Origin: Azoarcus sp.
GTDB taxonomy: Bacteria > Pseudomonadota > Gammaproteobacteria > Burkholderiales > Rhodocyclaceae
Assembly: GCA_031282905.1 (NCBI GenBank)
Contig: JAITCV010000244.1
Span: forward strand, 1-10,738
Length of the DNA: 10,738 bases
Direction of reading: 5' to 3'
Under the pieces are notes generated by a model. That model ran no database searches. It was not told the origin of the DNA and saw only the letters and a list, made by a program, of their open reading frames with translations. Of this stretch, positions 5,627 to 10,738 are shown in pieces. How positions within the stretch are numbered: the stretch's first letter is position 1; each line of letters begins with the position of its first letter. The position numbers and the translations under genes are program-made.

Positions 5627-5872
5627 TGAATTCGGTGCGGGACGCGTAAATCTCAACCACAAAAGAGGCGTAGAACGTAATTAACATTAACCCGCATACG
5701 CCCCGCTGAATTTGCAATTTATTTGCGCCCCGTGCAAGAAATTCCATCGCCTATTTATCGTGTACGAGCGCGGAATTTATCGTGTTCGGCTACATCATTG
5801 CGCGTGACAAGGTAGCTGAACCGCCATGCCACATCGCTGCGGCCTTCTCAATGACGGACATGTGTCCGCCTG
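5627..5872. other. Gene-free AT-richer stretch between hairpin block and holA
   Basis: No supported gene is seen on either strand. It holds a 6-base inverted repeat, GGCGTA (5667-5672) with TACGCC (5697-5702), flanking the AT-rich TAATTAACATTAA. It also holds the direct repeat described separately (5753-5788), and a small hairpin just after the holA stop (CGGAC/GTCCG at about 5854-5867) without a T tract. Base composition is clearly lower in GC than the flanking housekeeping genes, as expected for acquired or non-coding DNA. Confidence 0.5.
5753..5788. repeat. Direct repeat ATTTATCGTGTnCG, two copies 22 bases apart
   Basis: ATTTATCGTGTACG (5753-5766) and ATTTATCGTGTTCG (5775-5788) differ at one base and start 22 bases apart, about two helical turns, on the same strand. 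This spacing suits a pair of protein-binding sites on one face of the helix. A relic of a short duplication is the alternative. Confidence 0.5.
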
Positions 5873-6883
5873 TCATTTACCCTTCCCCGTCACCCGCAAC
5901 GCCAACGCCAGGAATTCATCCCACGCTTCGCCGGAGGCGATGCCCTTGATGATGCGGTCGATGCGCGCGGCATGGCGCAGCGCGGTGTGCAGCTGCGGGA
6001 GGGACAGGCGGTTGAGGGTGTCGCGCATCATCCGTTGGCGGGTGGGGTCGGCAATCCGTTCGGCCTTGAACAGCGCGGACAAGGGCTGGCCGTGGTCGAT
6101 GGCGGCGCGCAAGCGGATGAGTGTGCGGATTTCGGTGGTGAACGCCCACAATACCAGCGGCGGGGCCACGCTTTCGCCGCGCAACCCATCGAGCAGGCGC
6201 GCACAACGCGCGGGGTCGCTGGCGAGCAGGGCTTCGCGCAGCATGCTGATGTTGTAACGGGCGACATTGAGCACGGCGGTTTCGACGTCGGCGAGGCTGA
6301 GTTCGCCTTCGCCGTGGAGCAGGCCGAGCTTGCGGATTTCCTGGTGGGCGGCAAGCAGGTTGCCTTCGACATGGTGGGCGATGAATTCGAGCGCGTCCGC
6401 CGAGGCCGATTGCTTTTGCGCGGCAAGCCGCTGCGCAATCCAAGCCGGGAGATGGGCAAGGTCGGGGGCGATGAATTCCAGCGTGGTGGCAGCGGCGGCG
6501 AGCGTCTTGAACCAGGTGGTTTTCTTCGCTTGCCAGTCGAGCATGGGCAAGCTGATCAGGGTGAAGACACCGGAGGGCGGCGCGGTGGCATAGCGTTGGA
6601 GGGCTTCGCCGCCGTCGCGGCCCGGCTTGCCAGTGGGAATGCGCAGGTCGATGAGCTTGTTGCCGCCGAACAGGGACAGGTTGCCCGCGGCGAGGGTCAG
6701 TTCGTTCCAGCGAAAACTTTTATTGACCACCAGGGTTTCGCGTTCGTCGAAGCCCTGGCGGCGGGCGGCGGCGCGAATGGCGTCGCTTGCTTCTTGTGCC
6801 AGCAATTCATCGCCATATACAACCCACAGTGGCGCGAGCGGACGTTCGAGCGCGGCGGCGAGATCGCCGGTGCGCAGATTCAC
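5873..6883 (-). CDS. holA: DNA polymerase III delta subunit (clamp loader)
   Basis: The delta subunit is the wrench of the DnaX clamp-loader complex that opens the beta sliding clamp on primed DNA. The 336-residue product fits the family (about 330-345). Residues 1-35 (L-R-T-G-D-L-A-A-A-L-E-R then PLWVVYGDELLAQEASDAIR) match the typical N-terminus of proteobacterial HolA, where the G-D-E-x-L-L-x-Q-E motif opens the first domain. Later segments such as N-L-S-L-F-G-G-N-K-L-I-D-L-R, E-G-N-L-L-A-A-H-Q-E-I-R-K-L and the C-terminal collar helices are also characteristic. As usual for delta, no Walker A ATP site is present. The start is GTG at 6883-6881, which overlaps the lptE stop as GTGA, so translation is probably coupled; no independent Shine-Dalgarno is obvious. 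It is the last gene of leuS-lptE-holA. In many betaproteobacteria proA follows; here it does not. Confidence 0.95.
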   Translation of the reverse strand: MNLRTGDLAAALERPLAPLWVVYGDELLAQEASDAIRAAARRQGFDERETLVVNKSFRWNELTLAAGNLSLFGGNKLIDLRIPTGKPGRDGGEALQRYATAPPSGVFTLISLPMLDWQAKKTTWFKTLAAAATTLEFIAPDLAHLPAWIAQRLAAQKQSASADALEFIAHHVEGNLLAAHQEIRKLGLLHGEGELSLADVETAVLNVARYNISMLREALLASDPARCARLLDGLRGESVAPPLVLWAFTTEIRTLIRLRAAIDHGQPLSALFKAERIADPTRQRMMRDTLNRLSLPQLHTALRHAARIDRIIKGIASGEAWDEFLALALRVTGKGK

Positions 6884-7386
6884 TGCCGTTGCCAGGAGGC
6901 GAGCCGACGCATGATCTGGCGCACGAGGTCGGCTTCCATGTCGCGGTAGAGCAGGGCTTCTTCCTGTTCCTTGCCGAGCACTTCCTCGTCATTGAAGGTG
7001 TATTCACGTCGCGTGAGCAGTTCGGTGGGGATGATCAACTCTTCGCCGCCGTTTGTCCTGATCAGGCGGAAACGAATGCGTTGGGCGAGTTCGTATTCGC
7101 GCACCTTGCCCGCGCCGGTGAGGCTGAGGATTTCGCGGGTGCGCTCGTTGGCGAGGATTTGCAGGCTGACTTCGGCCTTGGCGGCGTCTTCCTCGACCGT
7201 GGTAGTGCCGGAGAGCGCGACCTGGCGACGCAGCGCGGCGCCGAGCTCCGAATAGGGACTGGCGCTGATGTTGACCGAGGCAAAAGCCAACGGCTGTGGG
7301 CCGCGCAGGTGAAAACCGCAGGCGGCAAGGGTGAGCGCGATGAGCGCAATGGCGATGAGGCGGGAGGCGCGATGGGGCATGGGCAT
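6880..7386 (-). CDS. lptE: LPS-assembly lipoprotein LptE
   Basis: LptE is the outer-membrane lipoprotein that plugs the LptD barrel and helps deliver lipopolysaccharide to the cell surface. The 168-residue protein has a signal peptide and lipobox L20-A21-A22-C23, followed by the signature G-F-H-L-R-G found right after the lipid cysteine in LptE (formerly RlpB). Gly at position +2 is compatible with outer-membrane sorting. The body shows the usual alpha/beta pattern: F-A-S-V-N-I-S-A-S, S-L-Q-I-L-A-N-E-R-T-R-E-I-L-S-L, REYELAQRIRFRLI, and a C-terminal amphipathic helix R-D-M-E-A-D-L-V-R-Q-I-M-R-R-L. The start could be the ATG at 7386 or the second ATG at 7380 (M3); no strong ribosome site separates them. 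It lies 5 bases after leuS and overlaps the holA start, so all three are co-transcribed. Confidence 0.96.
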   Translation of the reverse strand: MPMPHRASRLIAIALIALTLAACGFHLRGPQPLAFASVNISASPYSELGAALRRQVALSGTTTVEEDAAKAEVSLQILANERTREILSLTGAGKVREYELAQRIRFRLIRTNGGEELIIPTELLTRREYTFNDEEVLGKEQEEALLYRDMEADLVRQIMRRLASWQRQ

Positions 7387-7391
7387 GGGAT

Positions 7392-9974
7392 TTACACCAC
7401 GATGTTGATGAGGCGACCGGGCACGATCACCACTTTTTTGGCGGGTTTGCCTTCCATGAATTTGCGCGCGCTGGGTGAATCGAGCGCGGCTTGTTCGATG
7501 TCGGCGTGCGTGGCATGGGCGGCGATCTTGAGACTGCCGCGCAGTTTGCCGTTGATTTGCAACATCAGTTCGATTTCATCCTGGGCGAGCGCGATCTCCA
7601 GCGGTTCGGGCCAGGGGGCGGCGAGGATGTCGTCGCCGAAACCGACTTCACGCCACAGGACATGGGTGATGTGCGGGGTGATCGGCGAGAGCAGCCGCAG
7701 CAGGATCGAGAAAGCTTCGGCGGCAACGCTGATGCCATCAGCGTTATCTCGCGGCGTTTTTTCGAGCGCGTTGAGGATTTTCATCGCCGCCGAGACCACG
7801 GTGTTGAACTGGTGCTTGCCGAAGTCATGGTTGGCCTGCCTGAGGTGGGTATGCACCTCACGGCGAATGTCGGCCAGGGCCGGGGGCAACTGGTCGGGGA
7901 CGGGATTGCGGTTTTCCAGCGTGCAAGCAAAAGCCCACAAACGGCGCAGGAAACGCGATGCGCCTTCGACGCCGGAATCCGACCATTCGAGCTGCTGCTC
8001 GGGCGGCGCCGCGAACATGATGAACAAGCGCGCGGTATCGGCGCCGTATTGCTCGATCAAGGATTGCGGGTCGACGCCGTTTTTCTTCGATTTCGACATT
8101 TTCTCCGTGCCGCCGATGATGACCGGCTGGCCGTCGCTCTTCAGCGTGGCGCTCACCGGGCGGCCACGCTCGTCGGTGAGGACGTCGACATCCGCCGGGT
8201 TGAACCACTGTGGCTTGCCATTTTCACCTTCGCGGTAGTAGCTGCTGGTGACCACCATGCCCTGGGTCAGCAGACGGGTGAAGGGTTCGGAGACTCGCAA
8301 CAGCCCGGCATCGCGCATCACGCGGGTGAAAAAACGCGAGTAGAGCAAGTGGAGGATGGCGTGTTCGATACCACCGGTATATTGGTCGACCGGCATCCAA
8401 TAATCAGCCCGCTCGTCGACCATTGCCGATGCATTGGCGGACGACGCGTAACGCAAGAAGTACCACGACGATTCGACGAAAGTATCGAGAGTATCGGTTT
8501 CGCGCCGCGCCGCGCCGCCGCATTTCGGGCAGACGCACTGGTAGAAGCTGGGCATTTTCGCCAGTGGCGAACCCCGCCCGGTGATGGCGACGTTTTCCGG
8601 CAAGATCACCGGCAATTGTTCGTCGGGCACGGGCACGTCGCCGCAGGTGTCGCAATGAATCATCGGGATCGGGCAGCCCCAGTAACGCTGGCGCGAGATG
8701 CCCCAGTCACGCAGGCGATACTGCACCCGTTTCTGGCCCAGGCCCTTGGCCGCGAGGTCGGCGGCGATGGCGTCGACCGCGCCCTGGAAATCGAGACCGT
8801 CATATTTTCCCGAATCGACGAGCACGCCATGCCCGGCGTAGGCATCCATCCATGGCGCAACCACATCGACATAGACGCCGGTGGTGGAGCGCACCACGGT
8901 CTTGATCGGCAAACCGTATTTGCCCGCGAACGCGAAATCGCGTTCGTCATGGGCGGGCACCGCCATCACCGCGCCTTCGCCATAGCCCATCAGCACGTAG
9001 TTGGCGACCCACACCGGCAGGCGCTCGCCGGTGAGCGGATGCGTGACGTTGAGCCCGGTCGCCATGCCTTTCTTTTCCATGGTGGCGAGGTCAACCTCGG
9101 CAACCCCGCCTTTCCTGCATTCCTCGATGAAGGCGGCGAGCGCCGGATTGTTCGCGGCGGCGCGGGCGGCGAGCGGGTGTTCGGCGGCGACCGCGACATA
9201 GGTTGCGCCCATCAGCGTGTCGGCGCGGGTGGTGAAGACCTTGAGCACGCCCATGCTCTCCGGCTCATACGGAAAATGCACTTCCACGCCTTCGGAGCGG
9301 CCGATCCAGTTTTTCTGCATCAGCTTGACCTGTTCCGGCCAGTCGGGCAGGTCATCGAGCGCATTCAACAGTTCTTCGGCATAGGCAGTGATGCGCATGT
9401 AATACATTGGAATCTCGCGCTTTTCCACCTGCGCGCCCGAACGCCAGCCGCGTCCGTCGACCACCTGTTCGTTGGCGAGCACGGTCTCGTCGACCGGATC
9501 CCAATTCACCGTGCCGAGTTTCTTGTAGATCAGCCCCTTTTCATAGAGGCGGGTAAACAGCCACTGCTCCCAGCGGTAATAATCGGGCTGGCAGGTGGCG
9601 ATTTCGCGCGACCAGTCGATGGCGAAACCGAGGCGTTTCAACTGCCCCTTCATCTCGTCGATGTTGGCATAAGTCCATTCTGCCGGGGGGACGCCATGCT
9701 GGATGGCGGCGTTTTCCGCCGGCATGCCAAAGGCATCCCAGCCCATGGGCTGGAGCACGTTGAATCCTTTCATGCGGTGATAGCGCGCCAGCACATCGCC
9801 AATGGTGTAGTTGCGCACGTGCCCCATGTGCAGCTTGCCCGAAGGGTAGGGAAACATCGACAGGCAGTAATACTTGGGAAGGCGGCTGTCCTCGATGGCG
9901 CGAAAAGCCGCCGTGTTTTCCCAATGCGCCTGGGCGCTGCGTTCGACCTCGGCGGGCTGGTATTTGTCCTGCAT
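7392..9974 (-). CDS. leuS: Leucyl-tRNA synthetase
   Basis: LeuRS charges tRNA-Leu with leucine in the cytoplasm and edits mischarged norvaline or isoleucine. The 860-residue length equals the E. coli enzyme. The HIGH motif is HMGH at residues 49-52 in F-P-Y-P-S-G-K-L-H-M-G-H, and KMSKS is at 625-629. The CP1 editing domain has the threonine-rich T248-T249-R250-A-D-T and the A-V-P-A-H-D-E-R-D loop with Asp343 and Asp346 (equal to E. coli Asp342/Asp345). Cysteine pairs H-C-D-T-C-G and C-V-C-P-K-C-G-G suggest a zinc domain. The C-terminal tRNA-binding part begins at L-Q-I-N-G-K-L-R-G. The ATG at 9974 gives the family-typical MQDKYQPAEVE; the frame remains open to 10217, but those 81 extra codons look like untranslated leader. 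First gene of leuS-lptE-holA, preceded by a perfect TATAAT. Confidence 0.98.
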   Translation of the reverse strand: MQDKYQPAEVERSAQAHWENTAAFRAIEDSRLPKYYCLSMFPYPSGKLHMGHVRNYTIGDVLARYHRMKGFNVLQPMGWDAFGMPAENAAIQHGVPPAEWTYANIDEMKGQLKRLGFAIDWSREIATCQPDYYRWEQWLFTRLYEKGLIYKKLGTVNWDPVDETVLANEQVVDGRGWRSGAQVEKREIPMYYMRITAYAEELLNALDDLPDWPEQVKLMQKNWIGRSEGVEVHFPYEPESMGVLKVFTTRADTLMGATYVAVAAEHPLAARAAANNPALAAFIEECRKGGVAEVDLATMEKKGMATGLNVTHPLTGERLPVWVANYVLMGYGEGAVMAVPAHDERDFAFAGKYGLPIKTVVRSTTGVYVDVVAPWMDAYAGHGVLVDSGKYDGLDFQGAVDAIAADLAAKGLGQKRVQYRLRDWGISRQRYWGCPIPMIHCDTCGDVPVPDEQLPVILPENVAITGRGSPLAKMPSFYQCVCPKCGGAARRETDTLDTFVESSWYFLRYASSANASAMVDERADYWMPVDQYTGGIEHAILHLLYSRFFTRVMRDAGLLRVSEPFTRLLTQGMVVTSSYYREGENGKPQWFNPADVDVLTDERGRPVSATLKSDGQPVIIGGTEKMSKSKKNGVDPQSLIEQYGADTARLFIMFAAPPEQQLEWSDSGVEGASRFLRRLWAFACTLENRNPVPDQLPPALADIRREVHTHLRQANHDFGKHQFNTVVSAAMKILNALEKTPRDNADGISVAAEAFSILLRLLSPITPHITHVLWREVGFGDDILAAPWPEPLEIALAQDEIELMLQINGKLRGSLKIAAHATHADIEQAALDSPSARKFMEGKPAKKVVIVPGRLINIVV

Positions 9975-10002
9975 AGTTGTGCGCTTTGCGATGAAATCGT
10001 GG

Positions 10003-10008
10003 ATTATA
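10003..10008 (-). promoter_or_regulatory. -10 box of a likely leuS sigma-70 promoter
   Basis: On the minus strand 10008-10003 reads TATAAT, a perfect -10 hexamer, which would start transcription near 9996, about 22 bases before the leuS ATG. No good -35 hexamer lies at 16-18 bases (the DNA there is GC-rich), so an activator or weak -35 use is possible. The -10 match is seen directly; promoter function is inferred. Confidence 0.5.
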
Positions 10009-10012
10009 GCGC

Positions 10013-10054
10013 GGCGCGGCGCGGGATACGGCGTGGCCCGATTGTCGCCGCGCC
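10013..10054. repeat. GC-rich perfect inverted repeat in the leuS/WD40 intergenic region
   Basis: GGCGCGGCG (10013-10021) and CGCCGCGCC (10046-10054) are a perfect 9-base inverted repeat with a 24-base spacer, beginning 4 bases upstream of the leuS TATAAT and covering its expected -35 region. It could be an operator, but GC-rich sequence yields such repeats easily. Confidence 0.35.
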
Positions 10055-10090
10055 AGCACGCCGCGTAACCGGGTTTTATTTTTGACCTAC

Positions 10091-10109
10091 CCTGCGGCCT
10101 TGGCGCAGG
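10091..10109. repeat. Small hairpin between divergent genes
   Basis: CCTGCG (10091-10096) and CGCAGG (10104-10109) form a perfect 6-base stem around GCCTTGG. No T tract follows on either strand, so it is not an intrinsic terminator. It lies about 84 bases before the WD40 gene start. Confidence 0.35.
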
Positions 10110-10192
10110 ATGAAAAAGATACGGGAAAAAAGAATTGCCTTGGGATTCAGTGCCGAAGGTGAGCGCCAATTTTTCATCCATGCGAGCATCCA

Positions 10193-10738
10193 ATGAACAA
10201 TCCTTCGTGGTCGCCATCCGAAAACGGATGGATCATGCGCCATCAACCGAGATGCGGTAGTGTCAATGGTGTGGCCTTTTCGCCGGATGGCCGCCTTGTC
10301 TTGCTGAACGGTTGGGGCGGAAGTTTCATCCTGGATGCGGTAACCGGCACGATCCTGCGGGAACTGAAAGGCTACAACGCCATTTTTTCGCCGGATGGTC
10401 GCTATGCGCTGGCACGCAGTGGAGAAAGCGCCATGCTCTGGCAAGTGGACACTGGCCAGTTGCGCTTGCAGTTGGAAGGCGCAACTGGCTGTTTTGTCTT
10501 TTCTCCCGATGGTTCGCTGGTATTGAGCGCTGACTCGGATAAAAATTCCGTCTGCCTGTGGGAAATCTCAAGCGGTAGGAAACGCTTTGAAGTGCATAGA
10601 CAGAAATCGTCGTACCCGCCCGGAGTTTCCTCGCTTGCCTTTGCGCCGGATGGCGCACGATGCTTCGTGTGTTTCCGCAGCGAGGCGGCCTATATCTGGG
10701 ACGTGGAAAGCGGCAGGGAATTGCTGCGGCTGGAGGGA
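10193..10738 (+). CDS. WD40-repeat protein, N-terminal part
   Basis: An ATG at 10193 opens a frame that runs 182 codons to the window end without a stop, so the 3' part is missing. At least four WD40 blades are visible: V-A-F-S-P-D-G-R (27-34), I-F-S-P-D-G-R (64-70) closing with L-W-Q-V-D-T-G (82-88), V-F-S-P-D-G-S (102-108) closing with L-W-E-I-S-S-G (122-128), and L-A-F-A-P-D-G (148-154) closing with I-W-D-V-E-S-G-R-E (168-176). Such repeats form a beta-propeller used as a protein-interaction platform; a full ring needs about seven, so more should follow. There is no signal peptide or membrane segment at the N-terminus, so it starts directly with repeats in the cytoplasm. An in-frame stop at 10160-10162 rules out a longer N-terminus, though the ribosome site is weak. 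It is transcribed divergently from leuS. Partner domains, if any, lie outside. Confidence 0.88.
   Translation, partial: MNNPSWSPSENGWIMRHQPRCGSVNGVAFSPDGRLVLLNGWGGSFILDAVTGTILRELKGYNAIFSPDGRYALARSGESAMLWQVDTGQLRLQLEGATGCFVFSPDGSLVLSADSDKNSVCLWEISSGRKRFEVHRQKSSYPPGVSSLAFAPDGARCFVCFRSEAAYIWDVESGRELLRLEG

Noticed and set aside
5075..5662. Minus-strand frame across the small genes and hairpin block
   Set aside because: It is antisense to two ORFs with plus-strand ribosome sites and reads through palindromes; probably a spurious ORF of the kind repeats generate.
5972..8238. Plus-strand frames opposite holA and lptE
   Set aside because: Shadows of holA, lptE and the leuS 3' end; no family resemblance and no ribosome sites.
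7491..10085. Long plus-strand open frame (864 codons) opposite leuS
   Set aside because: Antisense shadow of leuS, whose HIGH, KMSKS and editing motifs make the minus strand unambiguous.
10091..10109. Hairpin CCTGCG/CGCAGG as an intrinsic terminator
   Set aside because: No T tract on either strand, and it lies upstream of both divergent genes rather than after a gene.
9975..10217. N-terminal extension of leuS to an ATG at 10217
   Set aside because: The family starts at MQDKY (9974), and the TATAAT at 10003-10008 would lie inside the extension; the extra 81 residues look random.

Overview
The window looks like chromosomal DNA of a GC-rich Gram-negative bacterium, most likely a betaproteobacterium. 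The N-terminus of a type I glutamine synthetase, the order leuS-lptE-holA (familiar from that class), and an LPS-transport lipoprotein with an RND pump (both imply an outer membrane) support this. The genus cannot be fixed from sequence alone.

Layout. (1) 1-117, minus: first 39 codons of glnA. Its upstream region carries a very clear sigma-54 promoter (192-207) and two NtrC-type sites (282-298, 312-328), placed almost as in the classic enterobacterial glnA enhancer. (2) 489-4656, plus: a two-gene efflux operon, a lipoprotein periplasmic adaptor followed 16 bases later by a 1019-residue RND permease. No outer-membrane channel gene is present here. (3) 4657-5440, plus: a patch of small genes and debris, made of a broken fragment resembling the Mu-type phage head morphogenesis protein (MuF/gpF-like), an unrecognised 74-residue ORF, and two 60-residue acidic helical proteins that align without gaps and may be distant paralogues. 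(4) 5441-5872: no gene, but a run of strong hairpins (5496-5626), a 22-base-spaced direct repeat (5753-5788) and AT-richer DNA. (5) 5873-9974, minus: leuS-lptE-holA, tightly packed (5-base gap, then a GTGA start/stop overlap). It makes leucyl-tRNA synthetase, the LptD partner lipoprotein and the delta subunit of the DNA polymerase III clamp loader. (6) 9975-10192: divergent intergenic region with a perfect TATAAT box for leuS and GC-rich inverted repeats. (7) 10193-10738, plus: the first 182 codons of a WD40-repeat protein that runs off the window.

How it fits together. The outer parts are housekeeping or envelope functions: nitrogen assimilation, drug/solute efflux, LPS export, translation and replication. 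The accessory signal is concentrated in 4657-5872. In many betaproteobacteria holA is followed by proA; here holA instead meets phage-like debris and structured non-coding DNA, suggesting an insertion or rearrangement point. No CRISPR array, tRNA, rRNA or complete insertion sequence was seen. The best candidates for something undescribed are the small-protein cluster and the hairpin block beside it; no function can be assigned to either from sequence alone.
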